DNA of 64,000 bases from Cloeon dipterum (GCF_949628265.1 NC_088786.1:18745681-18809680); one strand, 5' to 3'; positions 25,511-37,559 are shown, counted from the first letter of the stretch. Made by a program: numbers and translations. Notes: a model not told the origin generated them from the letters alone.

Positions 25511-27040
25511 TTACTCTGGAATGGTCTCTGGGCAGTCGACCGACTCTTGGTGGAAAGTTTCTACGTCGGCAGTGCTGTCAGCACGACACACGGATTTGCC
25601 AGTGGGCTGGGTGGAAAATGGAAATGACGGATGTGTTTTATTTGAAACCGAAAATAATCTACCTTTGGGTGCATGAGAACGAACGGCAGCTCAGCAGCTA
25701 GTTCTCCGCTCAGGGCTCCAAGATACAGCTTGACCTTGACAGTGTAGGAGACGACAATGCCGAACGCATCGGTGTCCTGTGAAGGAAGCCTGTTTTTGGG
25801 GGGAAAATCGGATCAGTGATTATTTTTTGTGTGTCATTGCGAGGCGCTTACAGGGTGGTCGAAGCCAAGTTGGTGGACTCATGCTTCAGCTGGCCGTCTA
25901 GGGCGATGCCGCGGCGGTCCTTGTTGGAGCTCAGGGTCGGCTTCAGGTAGATCACCTTGGACAGGGACGATCCAGGCTGCACGGGACAGCCCTCACTGTC
26001 GGCAATAATTAGGTCATTGAAAGAAATTTCAGATGACATTGTGAACAAACGTACGCTGTTTCCATTTCAGCAACAGTGGAGCGGAACTGTCCGTTCTGGA
26101 AGACGGAAATGTCGACTCCCTGCTGGACCATGGCCTTAATCTTCTTGACCAGCTTGTTGCTGTGGTTGCGGATGCAGATGTTGACGGCGATCTTCTCGTC
26201 ATGGTGATACAGCTGCTTATCCAGCGTGACCTCTAGTTCGAGCTCTCCAGGGCTCAGCATAAAGTCTTTGCGCACCACAGTGCACGGCTGACGGCCCATC
26301 TTGGATGGCGCGTACTGGATTTTTCGGATGCCAAGAGCCACGGTGCTCCTGAGGGGTGAATTTATAGCCAGACCAACAATTTTAAGTGTTCACTTACCTC
26401 TTGTGGCTGCGGTCAGTGTCGCTTTCTCCAGTGAAAATCTTAACGTAGTAGTTGACTCCGCAAGGCTGGCCGGCATCTTCGGCGCCGGGCTGCAGGGTGA
26501 TCGACCCTGGAGCAGTGGTCGGCAGCTGGAAGGTGAAGGGGAAGGCGTTGGAGCCCAGCTTCTTGATCAGTCGTTCCTGTAATTTGTTCTTGGCAGTTGT
26601 CCTTTTTAGTTACTCAGATCTTACCTGCAGCTTGGTCAGGTTTTCATCCTTCTTCGTTGCCGGGTAGATCTGTTCGTTGGCGAAAAACAGATCTTTTTGG
26701 AAGTTGAGGCCCATAACCTCATCCTCCTCGCGTCCATAACGGAAGGAGCACACAACCTGGCCGTAAACCTTCCTACCGTTTAGATATTCTGAGTCGAGTA
26801 GCACAACACCATCTGAAATGGGACATTTTGTTCTCAAGATTGTCTGATCCAACAGGGCTACATTTTCAATTAATTGATATTGGGCACTGATCAATATGGG
26901 CACTGTCTTGAAGATTTGTAAATGCGCTTGCCTATCGGTTCGACACCACTGACGTGATCGACGAAATCCCTCTTTCCGAGGTAGACGGTGATTTTGCCGT
27001 TGGGAGAGCACTTCTTGAAAACTTTGAAGTTGAACACCAT
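25511..27040 (-). CDS. Arr1: Visual arrestin (Arr1/phosrestin type)
   Basis: Seven minus-strand exons, 27040-26932, 26812-26625, 26576-26398, 26348-26055, 25995-25852, 25789-25663 and 25606-25511, give 378 residues. The arrestin N-domain has [46 protein letters not shown] and [15 protein letters not shown]. The C-domain has [46 protein letters not shown] and [10 protein letters not shown]. The tail with ADVETF resembles the fly Arr1 C-terminus. It is far closer to Arr1 than to Arr2 or non-visual arrestins. Arr1 quenches light-activated rhodopsin in rhabdomeres and supports its endocytosis. Intron 1 uses a GC donor (ATAG|GCAAGC). It is tandem with and downstream of DIPK2 on the same strand. 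Confidence 0.95.
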
Positions 27041-27158
27041 GATGTTTCAAGTCGACTGCGGCATCCAACAGGTCGAAATTTGCTTAAGTACGCTGCCCAC
27101 AGCACTTTGCGGGGCTCTTTCATCCATTTAGTCGCGCGACAACCCTCCACAGTGGGGG

Positions 27159-27172
27159 TGATTGGATTAAAT
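27159..27172 (-). promoter_or_regulatory. Candidate photoreceptor homeodomain site upstream of arrestin
   Basis: On the minus strand the sequence reads ATTTAATCCAATCA, about 120 bp before the arrestin start codon. TAATCC is the Otd/Crx-type K50 homeodomain core. The segment matches the rhodopsin conserved sequence I consensus (TAATYNRATTN) at ten of eleven positions. The functional assignment is inferred. Confidence 0.35.
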
Positions 27173-28094
27173 CGAAGGGAGAGTAATGCAACAATGTCTG
27201 CATGCAAATCAATGGGCATTCTAGAATGCGTATGAAAGAAAAAGCCGCTCATTGATGACTCCTGTCGCATGCTCAGTTTTACTATGATTATGCGTGTTGC
27301 AAAATTACAGAATTTGTTTAATTTTTCCAAGAAAACTTATGATTGATGTTAACTGATATTAAATAAACGTAATAAGTCAAATTTAACAAAGATGATTTTA
27401 ATTACAGTTCATGTTAGGTTTACTGATAGCCGCAGGCGCTTATTCGTTTTAGCCTCTTAATTTTTATTCAAAAATGTTATCAACGACCTTTAGGGATAAT
27501 CAATTTTTTCTTGGGAGTCTTTTGTTTTGCTGTAATGTAACATAATGTGAAAATATTTTGTGAACCATGGTAATTCAAATCAAATTCTTGTGTTGCCTTT
27601 TGATGCGCAACTCTCTGAGCGTGGGCAGACATGCGCTTAGTTCTAGGTATGCAACAAAAAGGATTACGTAAAAGCACGCGTGTGACTCTCACAAGGTCAC
27701 CAGAGTTTTTTGGGCTTCAGTAGTCTTAGGGACCACGCATTTGTATGTTGAAATGTGTCAACATGGTGGAAAAAAATAAAGAAAAAAGTCATAATGATTC
27801 CAGATTTTAATAGTCAGTTTTATCTCCAAGGAAATCTTTCAATTAAATAATGGTCATAATGAATTGGCTCATGCAGCCTGCAAGACCCGAGGAGAAAGAG
27901 ATCACTAGTGGAAAATGCATTCACGTTCAATAAATTCGTTTGGCGAACACATCATTGTCCTGGTATTCGTAAATGGTTTCCTGTCCGGAATAATAGGAAA
28001 CAGTTCAAGGGTGTCAACGGCGACTTGCAGGGCTTCTCAGGCCGCATGCCACATATGTTGCTTTCTGTAAGGCAACGAAAATTCGATTATTCGT
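27173..28094. other. Spacer between arrestin and DIPK2
   Basis: The first part is arrestin 5' flank; the part near 28094 should be DIPK2 3' UTR (minus-strand AATAAA at 27468-27463). No coding potential or repeat is recognised. Confidence 0.45.
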
Positions 28095-29799
28095 TCAACC
28101 CAGAGTCACGTTGGCAAGGACGGCAATGAGCTTGCGGACCGCGATGTAACGGCCCTGCTCGCGCTGCGGCTCGGCGCACTCCCTCAAAAGCTCAGGCAGC
28201 TGAGGATACGCCCGCAGCACGTTCTCTGGTGCGTACCTCAGCCAAGCGGTGTGCTCAAAAAACTGGCACACTGCGTAGTAATTATGGTCGCTCGTTCGGT
28301 GGCCACAAATGTCCTCTTGCGAATATGAGAAGCAAGTTTCGCACTCTTCCAGAATGTCACTTGTGTGCTTCTCCTTCCAGCCTTCGGGCCGCACTGCGAA
28401 AATTTCGAAATCGTGAAAAGCTTATATATGATTTTATCAAATGAAGACATCTCTGGTTAACCAATAAAATGAGAAAAATAAGGCTCGAAAAAGGGGATCA
28501 GAATATACTACTTGGTCTCATTGTCAGATAAACAACTCAGATTGAAATCTTTAAAAGGTTAATTTTTGAGAAAAATGATTGATGGCATTTAGTTGTAATA
28601 GAAAATTAGCTGGTATGAACGATTTTTAGTATACAAACCACTCAATGGTGGATTTTTGTCGACAATGATGATATTTCCGAGGTCAACGACCTTCAGGTTT
28701 CCGTGAGAATCGACGGCTAGGTTTTCTGGAGTGACGTCAGTCATATAGAGGGAAAAACGTGGATCGTGAAACGTCATTCTCTGCGCTATTTTCAAAAGCT
28801 GCAGGGCTAACTTTGCTCTTGTGCGCCACTCGGAGTTTGTGTAGTACGCCAGCGTTGAGCCGATGAACTCTTGGGCCGTCACCCGCCCGCAGGAGCCCAA
28901 ATATTTTGGAAATGGCCAGCCATCTTCAGCCCGAAACGCCTGTAATACCAATTATTTTTCTAGCTTTGAATTTTCCTAGCCCAGTGTTCTTTTTATTATT
29001 ATTATTTGTTTAATAAAATAATTACAAGTCCGGCCTAGCTAGCAGCACGATACCATTTAAATTTTATTTAAATAATTATTTTTTATTGTTGTACTTTATA
29101 GCAGCAGACAACAATTTATAAAAATAGTAAAAAATGTTATTTATAAGGTAGAAGTCCATTTTTTATTTATATCAGAACTGGGAAAATTATTACCTGCAGG
29201 ATGACAGGCTCAGGGTTTAGAATAAACATAGTGAGCACGTTGATTAGCAAGGTCTTGTAGGCGGTTTCCTTGGAGTGCTTGACAACCCGATCAACCAGAT
29301 CATCGATTTGTTTCGTGTCGGCGACTGGACAGAAGGAAATTCCGCTCCGTAGAGACAAATTGGACAAGACGGTGTTGAAGATGGCTGTGTGCACGTCGTC
29401 GAGGCGCCAGGCTAGCTCGCTCAGTCTGCAATTATTTTTGCTGTTCTGACCAACTAGCCTGCAAACGTAGGCGTCCAGTTCCTCCAGCTCCCAGTCGTGC
29501 CCAAGCTTTTTAAACGTTAGCTTCTGTCCAGCGCTCGTGTGTCCAAAGTAAACATTTTTTGCGTTGAACCAAGAGATGAACGGGTACAGGTGGATTGAGC
29601 CTGACTTGATTGCCGGACACAGATTGGTGCCGTAGCACGCCGGACATTTTTCCTCCTCTGTCAGGTCGCCGATGGAGGTGTGTTTCATCACCAGGGCGCA
29701 AACAAGCACCAGACCCAGCGCAGTGATGAAGAAGAGCCGGAAGATGAATTTCGCCCGTCGCACGTGCGGAGGAATGTACGTGTAAATTACGCTAACCAT
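28095..29799 (-). CDS. DIPK2A: DIPK2 (FAM69/DIA1 family) divergent secretory-pathway protein kinase
   Basis: Exons 29799-29194, 28939-28639 and 28393-28095 give 401 residues. An N-terminal signal-anchor (about residues 14-37, hydrophobic FIFRLFFITALGLVLVCALV) follows a basic segment. Next comes the family Cys motif (CPACYGTNLC, then NAKNVYFG). Conserved blocks include NPEPVILQ, DGWPFPKYLGSCGR, YMTDVTPENLAV, DHNYYAVCQ and a C-terminal Cys. DVTPEN resembles a kinase catalytic loop (Asp and Asn kept) and VVDLGN stands where DFG is expected. Relatives of DIPK2A/2B act in the ER/Golgi lumen or are secreted; their substrates are poorly known. The orthologue choice between 2A and 2B is not meaningful in insects. 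The exon containing the ATG begins at an acceptor near 29814, so the leader is split. Confidence 0.88.
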
Positions 29800-30172
29800 G
29801 ACTAGAGATATCTGAAAAAGGGGGAAACGGTACAATCATTGACCGAAAAGTTGTCATTACAATTAAAAAATACAGATAAAATCTTACAGCTCTCGGCAAT
29901 ACGAAAACACAACATCTCAATCAAATAAACGAGACGAGTAAATAAGTGAGCAACAACTGCAAGTCGGTCTAATTTCGAGGTAACGTTAAAAACGTTATAT
30001 AATATATAGAAGTCATTATTGTGTGCATTCCAAAACTTGTGATATTTTCTTTAAAAAAGGCTGGATTTTTATGGTAAAATTATTAAATTTTGTTCAGTTA
30101 AGAAGAACTTCCACTAGAATAAATTGTTATAGCACTACATATTAATACTATACAAATTTTCAATTCACGTAC

Positions 30173-30290
30173 CTTGATTTTGGCAGAAGTTGATCACAAT
30201 TTTCACAGCTCTTATTGATAATATTTTTAGTTTCCAACTCCATCGTTGTCTTTGTAAATTTCAGCTTTAGTTGGAACATAATTTATTCTC
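30173..30290 (-). other. Candidate DIPK2 5' leader exon
   Basis: The minus strand has a strong donor (CAAG|GTACGT) after 30173. The acceptor TTTTTCAG near 29815 opens the exon with the start codon. The upstream limit is a guess. Confidence 0.4.
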
Positions 30291-30861
30291 TTTGAAATGT
30301 TTTGGTTTGTGCTGATATTGGCACGCCCCCTCGATCAAGACGTCCCTTCTCTATGGACCTGCTCGAACCCCTCCAATTGGACTGTTATAGTTTTAAATAG
30401 TTTAGTTAAAGGTCTAGTGCTGCTAATATCAAATCAGTGTACCTTGAATAAATTTATAATTATTAGTTTTTTTATTACTCTGGCTTGGATTTTTTTATTA
30501 ATTTTGAAAAAAATTATTCAGATCAGAGGATTTTCATTTTACAATATTGATAATGCTTTTAATTTTTATAAGCTGTGCCAGCCACCGGCCTAAGCGCTCA
30601 GCAACCACCAATGTTAGTCCAATATTCGGCTGCAGCCGGATCAGCCAGTCAACGTCTAAAATTACGTGGCTATTACAATGAGATATCTAACTTTTATTGA
30701 GTTATTTGGCTTGTTTAGCTGAATTTTTGGATTTACAACTAAACTCTGCTGTTTGAAATGACTTTTTTAAATTAATAAAAAATAAGGATTTACTTAAATA
30801 CTGTGTGTGTCAATGAAACTGTTTTTTTTCTCTTAAAATTTGATTTTTTTTCGAAAGTTTT
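30291..30861. other. Spacer between WDR70 and DIPK2
   Basis: This holds the WDR70 3' UTR (TTTATT on the plus strand near 30692, that is AATAAA on the minus strand) and the DIPK2 5' flank. A more GC-rich stretch at 30580-30660 may be DIPK2 promoter. I see nothing else. Confidence 0.4.
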
Positions 30862-33800
30862 CTACACTTTTGGCTTTTTGCTTGATGGTTCCTCATCGTC
30901 TCCTTCCTCTTCTTCTTGCGTTTGGAAAATGGGATTCGGCTGCGTTCTACAACAAGTATATTAATTAAAACCACCAAGAAAAATGGCAGACATATTTTTA
31001 CTTTTTGTAGGCAGGCGCAATCCAGTAAGGATTTTCTTCAGCCTCTTTAGCAAAACGAAGAATGGCTTCCCTCGGGTCTTGGTCATCCTCAACCCTCTTG
31101 CTGATTCCCAAGTTCCTGATGACATACGAGCTAAGAGTACCTCCGCCGGTGGCCACTCTCCCGCCTTGGCCTGTCAGATGGGTCCATGGATATTTATCAA
31201 GCGTTGCAAGATTAAATCAATATTATTACCCTTGGCAATAAGCGGCAACTCCGGTCTTCGAGACTTGACTGGGTCCTGTCTCGCTTTTTCCATTTGCTTC
31301 TTGAGCGACTTGGGTCTGTCCTTGCGGAACAAGGGCAGCGCGTGGGGAGTAATGATTTGTTGGCCAACCGCTGTGTGCGCCTGAAAGATTGAAGAACTTT
31401 GAGAAACTTTTGTAAAGCAGGATTTGACAAGAAAGGTGACAAAAGAGACGCGTTTTTTATTTACGGAAATGACAACTTTTTCTACGCATTTTTAGCGACA
31501 TTAAATTAAGAAAATTCACTTTTTTACAATTGGTTTATTTAAAAATATTGTATTTTATACTAAGAAACTATGGAATCTTTTCTTTTGACAAAAACCCTAA
31601 GAAAACGCGGCCCATCAAATTTAAATTTAGCATCATGTGCCCTGCATGAGAGGCCTGAAAATTAAATAAACGGCACAGTTACAAAAATACGCCACAATTT
31701 TTTTTCTACAGTTTATATTTTCATTTTGCTCACGTTGTAATTTTTAAATCAATAAATGTTGTGAAAAACGGTGTTCGCGTCCAGAGCCTCCCTAATCAAG
31801 ATTTATTTATTCAAGCCTATTAAAAGTACCTAAAGAGGAACTTCAAATTAATTTTAAAAGCATCCCTTTAAAATTTAACCGTAAATTAACAAGTCATTAT
31901 CATGTCTAGCCTACACTTTTTCAGAATTTTGCCGTAAATTGTAGAAAAAATGCATTTATTATCTATCCATAGGGGGACAACAGGAAAAACAGGAATTTCT
32001 GTCAGTCTTTTTTTCTACAAATAGAAGTAGAGTTTAAATAAAAAAGAAGACGTGGAAAACACAATATTGCCAACCCTGTTTTATAGTAATATTTAAGAAA
32101 TTTCTTTCGGCATACCTCTCTAACTTTCCTTCTTGTCTTATTTGCGCAGAGCATGGCGCCCCTGAAGCTTTTCTTGTCATCGTAATATGCCTTGATAATG
32201 CCATTGCCGCAGCTGACCAGCAGCTGGTTCAACTTTTGGTGCCACACAGATCGAACCACATGCTGAAATAAAAAAAAACAATAACGGAAGTAAATAAGTG
32301 ACAGTAAGGGCCTCACCGAATTTGTGACAACCAGCTCATGTACTTTTTCAAAAGTGTTTTTATCATAGAACATGAGTTTGCCCTCAGTTTCTCCTTTCCG
32401 CATGGATACGCCAGTCATAACCATTGAGTCGTTTGGACTAAATGAGCATTCTGTCCTGTGAGACAAAAGATAATATTTAGTTTCATAAACACCATAGCGA
32501 AAAGCATTTTCTCTTGAACACTTACGTTGAATATCTAGAAAACAGATTTTCCGCTACATGCACAGGCTTTTTGAAGGCCCTCAAATCCCAGAGCTTGAGG
32601 GTTTCGTCACCACCTCTGGTAGCGAGCATCTGTTCTCCATACGAGAAAGTGATGCACGATGTTTCAGTCTGGCTTTCGTGCGCCTTTCTAACCACCTTGG
32701 CAGTGTTGACCTGCAATTAAATAAGTAACGTTTATTTTAAATCCAAGCCATAATTAAATCTTACAAAAGCTTTTCTGTGGTCCCACATGAGGATCGAGCC
32801 ATCAAAACAAACGCAGGCCACCAGATTTCCATCACGGCTGTATGCACAACATGTTGGATTGGTTTTCAGTCCAGTCTGCGACCGGCATTTGATCACGTTG
32901 ATTTGCGTTTTCTTGTTCCACATGTCCCACAGTCGAAGGGTGCTGGGAATAAATCATATTTTACGATAAAACTTTCAATATTGATTTTATTACTTACAAT
33001 ATTTGAGAGATTAAAAATTACCACAATTTAGGCAAAAATTTTGATAATAAGTTCTTGCACTGCCCGCATAAAAAAATATAACCCAGGAATATCCGGAATA
33101 ATCTTAGATTAATCAAAATTTACCCGAAAAAATTAATCCAAAAAAATGATCCAGGATTAATCCTGTATTAATTGAGATTAATCTATGAATGTTTAAGATC
33201 AATCTAGAGATTAATCTAAAAAAATATCCTCAGATTATTCTTTAGATCATTCTGAGATTAATCTAAAAAATTAATTTATAGAATTTTCCTGGAATTAATT
33301 CAGATTAACCTTAGAATGTTCTAAAGTCAATCTAGAGATTAATCTACAAGAACATCCCTAGAATAATCCCAAAGGGGAAATTTGAATATAGTTAATAGAA
33401 TATCCCCAGATTATTCCATGGATCATTCTGAGATTAATTCAAAATATTTTTTTAATGTTCCTAGAATATTCTTTAAAAAACCCTAAAAGAGAAGAACTTA
33501 GATATTTTTCTTACAATTAAAAACACAAAATTAAATATGAAACATAATTTAATCAAGAAAATTAACTGCCATATTGTTAAATAATATCACAAAAATATTT
33601 TTCTGGGAAATATTTTTTAATTAAGTCGATAATTAAATTTTAATATTAAAACCTAAACCTTTTTCGCATTATCTAATACAAAATTATGATGCCTTTTTTC
33701 AAAGAAGCTGCCCAGATTAAAAAAGGTAAAAAATCATAAATTCGATTGAATAAATTAATTTCTTAACACAAGGAGTCTTAATTAATGCTACCGACAAACG

Positions 33801-36665
33801 GGCAAATTTGTAAATTAAGGTCAGAAGACCAAAAAAGGGTTAAAAGGGCGATTTTAGTGTGCGCGTGGTAGCGGCGGCTGCACATGCATGCACGCACTTG
33901 CATGGAATGCCTGCTGCCTGCCTCTGTTGTGGAGCGGGGGAGGGGCGACGGCCGGTGGCAGCAGGACTGGCGAGCAGCAGCAGCAAGAGACTTACAAAAT
34001 CCTGCCTCGCTCTCTTTGTCTAACGCGTCAACGGTCAACCGCCGTTCAAATCAAAGTTATTAACGGACGCAGGACGCCGGACGCCGCCAGTATGGGACAA
34101 CACGGACGTCCCGCGGACTCGGACGGATGGCCTGGATCTTGCGGTTAACAGGGTAAGTCCCATTTTATATATTAGCGTCCAAAGAAATTAGAACAGATCG
34201 CGCAACTTTGAAATCCAACGGTTTTATGGTAAAATTACACTTTTCGCCGCTACTTGTACGGTTTTCGCCACCAATATTTTGATATGGGATCCTCTCCAGT
34301 CCTTAATGTTCTTAATTAGAACCCCGTAATTAAGTTTGGGTGGCGGAAACTGTAAATCGGTGATGAAAAATATAATTTTTCCATGTAAATCGCGGTCGCA
34401 TTTTTTGTACGCTTACGAGAATATTTATTACACATTCTGATTCAATTGGCTTCGCATGGCAAATGGAAAAATATTATGCATGAACTTGACATACTTCTAC
34501 CTTCCATTTTCCAAGCACAGCTAATTGAAAAAAGCTTTTATTTATTTTTTTCTACGAGTCGCTCCCTTTTTTTAGCTTCAAGCCATCCGCAGCTATTTTG
34601 CACGACGGGAAAAGATACAATCGTTTAAGTTCTGCAGTTTGGGCTTCAAGATTGGCGGTGCTGGCATCGAATGAGAGAAAATTTTGTACCTGATATGATT
34701 AAAAACAAATAAATTTTAAAAATTTAACTGAATAAGTTTGTAATTATTTAAATAATTCCCAATTATATCGCAGTAATAGTAATAACAGATTTTGAAATAT
34801 TCTAGGAACAATCTGAGGGTAATTTTAAGAATAATTTAGGGATAATTTTTGTCACAATCTATGTTAACCTTAAAATGATATTAGAATAACCTAAGAACAT
34901 TCTAAGATTGTCCTCAAAGAATAATACAAAGTTAAGATTTGATACGCTAAATATTAATCCCAGATCAATCCAAAGATTAATCCATAAGTATATTCTGAGA
35001 ATGTTCTAGGATCATTCTTTAGAGCTTTTTGAAACAAACCCCGGCAGAATAATCCTGGAACATTCTAAGGATATTCTCTTAAATTAATCTACAGATTAAT
35101 CCAGTATCACGAAAAACCGTATCATAAGTTCATATATAATTAATTTTTTAGATTAATCCTGGGCGAAGTCGGTTTATTCTTAGAACATTCTCAGGCGATA
35201 TTTTTTTATGCGGGTGTTTTTAATAATGAAATTTTAATTTTGAATGTTAGTGAATAGGCTGCCAGTTGGAGCCAAAACATGTCGAAAAAAATTAAGTCTC
35301 AACTTTTAAATATCTAAATCAAGTCTGCTTAATTAAGAATAATATATGTCAATGCTGGAATTCTATTTTTAATCAGATTATGAGTATATTCCAAATTTTA
35401 TTTCTTTCCCACGATGGCTAAATCAGTGGCTACCAATGTCACTTGAAAAATCCGTTCAGTTTTTAATTAAAAAAAAAGCATGAAAAACATGTATCCAATC
35501 ATAGAAACAGTCACTGTCAAAATTGATCAGTTACCTGTCTTCAGCAGCGGTCATGAATTCTTCTCTGATCCTTGGGTGCCAAGCACCACAGGTCAGGGAG
35601 GCTACGTGACCCTTAGTATTAGCCATGTCAGTGATGTACATGTCTCCTTTGACATATTCTGCTTTTTCAAAGCCATCTCTGTCCAAAATTTTAGCTTGGG
35701 AACTACCCGAAATAATGAGAACCAGGTCGCCGGTCATCGAGTACTGCACATTTTTTATTGGATGGCTGCATTTGTAATAGTATTAATAAAAAAAAACAAG
35801 CAAAATTGGAATAATTACTTTTCACAAGGGGTGAGCGTGCGGAAGCTTTGACACGTTGAGTCCATGCCCTGGAAATCCCAGAATTTGACTTCGTAGTCGA
35901 TTGAGCCTGTGGCCATTCTAGCTCCAGCCGGATCAACAGCAAGGGCCAAGACAGCTTTTGATCCATGCACCATGTGGACTTCGTGGGATGCAGGAACTTT
36001 GCTTGCCTGACTTTCCTAATAAAATCAAATCAATGTAGGGGAAGGGATTTAAAAAATGAAAGATACCCACCGACTCCTCGTCTTCAGACTCACTATCTTC
36101 ATCATCTGAGTCTTTTTTAGGAGGTAGAGGACCTATTACGACATCGTCATCGCTGTCATCCTCTTCATTTTTCGGAACTTTAGTAACTGCTGCAGCCAAT
36201 TCTTTAGGAATTGGAGGTCCGATAAAATCGTCATCGTCGCTCTCATTCTTTTCCTCGTCCAATTTCAGAGGAGCCAGTTTTTCAGCTATAAAATTAAATT
36301 ATATTCAATTTCAAAAACTTCACACAATTTTAATGCATTAAATTGCAATCCATACCAACAGAGTGTTTATCTTGGACCTTCTTTTTGGCCTGCGCAACCA
36401 TTTCCTCCAGGTTGAATTGCTTTGCTTTTTTTCCAAAGCCACTGAAACCCATGACTTTTTCCATTCCATCCAATTCTTCCTGTGCCGCCTGTGCCGAGCT
36501 GCTTGCCTGCTGGGAAGCTGAAAATTTGCCAAAGCCCCCAGTTTCTGATAGGTCATCCTGTGCCGTAGACGAGGTAGCAACTTCTGCAGGCGCTGCTGCT
36601 GCTGGACTGGGCCCGATGCTGAATTTAATCTTTCCAAACTGGATTCCCTTTCCTTTCTTATCCAT
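30862..36665 (-). CDS. WDR70: WD repeat-containing protein 70
   Basis: Eleven minus-strand exons, 36665-36356, 36285-36071, 36015-35819, 35765-35535, 32942-32765, 32710-32526, 32455-32317, 32262-32116, 31380-31230, 31170-31002 and 30946-30862, give 668 residues; the human protein is about 654. The N-terminus has the family block MGFSGFGKKAKQFNLEEM, followed by acidic DDDD/IGPP repeats. A WD40 propeller follows (DYEVKFWDFQGMD, ISGSSQAKILDRDGFE, DMANTKGHVASL, LKLWDLRAFKKP, GKLMFYDK, WHQKLNQLLVSCGNG). The tail has IITPHALPLFRK, ATGGGTLSSYVIRN and a Lys-rich KKPKV end. WDR70 is a nuclear protein linked to histone H2B monoubiquitination and DNA end resection in yeast and human studies. Intron 4 (2.6 kb) carries a large repeat block. 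The start was chosen as the ATG with an A-rich context at 36665. Confidence 0.94.
33063..35214. mobile_element. 2.15-kb element-like block with inverted ends and arrays of degenerate palindromic motifs
   Basis: The termini CCCGCATAAAAAAATAT (33063-33079) and its exact reverse complement (35198-35214) bound the block inside WDR70 intron 4. Just inside each end lie about 400 bp of dense, imperfect AGATTAATCT, GGATTAATCC and AGAATGTTCT/AGAACATTCT motifs (33090-33480 and 34800-35200). The core is AT-rich except for a GC-rich island. No transposase is seen. Flanks share only TG on both sides, so target-site duplication is unproven. Subterminal repeat arrays with short inverted ends are typical of non-autonomous DNA transposons. 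Confidence 0.6.
33840..34151 (+). other. GC-rich island ending in a strong splice donor, inside WDR70 intron 4
   Basis: About 300 bp with many CpG and a CAG run (33977-33991) ends in AACAGG|GTAAGT at 34151/34152 on the plus strand, antisense to WDR70. It could be a promoter and first exon of a nested transcript. An open frame runs 33888-34148 but closes in TAA before the donor, and its protein resembles nothing I know. Confidence 0.3.
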
Positions 36666-37559
36666 TTTTAAAGAGGTGAGTGACACTGCTGAAATCCACG
36701 ATGTATGAAATCATTAAAAACTCCTCATTCAGTTTAAAATTGAGGTGACGAGCCGAACTCAAACCCACTGTTACATTATATATTTAAATCATGTTAAACT
36801 GTTAAAATGTAGTATGATAGATATCAAATAAGTCTAATATCTGTTCTGCCATAAAAAATATGTATGTAGAACTCACCGTACTGGTTATGATTTCATGCAG
36901 ATTGACAATATTACCATCAACTTTGCCTTTATATTTTTGAATGATTTATTTGTTTGTTTACATACCTTAACCTTTAACCACGCCCCCTTCCTTCGCACAC
37001 TGACGCTGGCGGAGAATATAAAAACTAACAAGGAGGGATGGTCTTGTTGTTGGCGCCGCGCGGCATTAGCGGTTTGTTTTCGCACGTGAAACTATCAATA
37101 AAAATCTTCTCTTAGGGAGATTTTTTTCTTGAAAAGGAAAAATCGACCGACGGAAGTCAAATTTGCAGGTATGTAGTTTAATTCTCATAGACTCGTAATT
37201 TATGTAAATAATTCTAATGCGTTTTACAAGTCTGTTGGAAATAATGGCGTTTGTCAATTGCAATTACGTATATGTATATGCTCCAAAAGTTTGCTCTTTT
37301 TTCACCTGACACCGGTTGTGTTTGAATTTTTTTTATGACAGAACTATGATACCCTTTTTGTACACTTCTTGCTCAATTACATTCATCGTTTTTTCTTTTA
37401 AATAACACATTGTACCGAGAAATATAGTTGTGAGCGAGGAGTGTAGATACATACATAATTGCAGATGATATAATGAAAAAGCATATGTATGTATCTACTA
37501 TTAAACAATAAATTTATTACTAAAAGAATTTCAAACATTTCTCTTGTACGTAACATAGG
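36666..37559. promoter_or_regulatory. Bidirectional promoter region of WDR70 (-) and NUP107 (+) with both leader exons
   Basis: For WDR70, the minus strand has donor TACG|GTGAGT after 36877 and acceptor ATTTCAG near 36697. For NUP107, the plus strand has donor TTGCAG|GTATGT after 37168 and acceptor ACATAG at 37558, one base before the start codon. The interval between the leader exons (about 36960-37090) contains a CACGCCCCC box and is locally GC-rich. Confidence 0.5.

Noticed and set aside
34030-34060. tRNA-like B box (GTTCAAATC)
   Set aside because: There is no A box at the right distance and no cloverleaf can be drawn.
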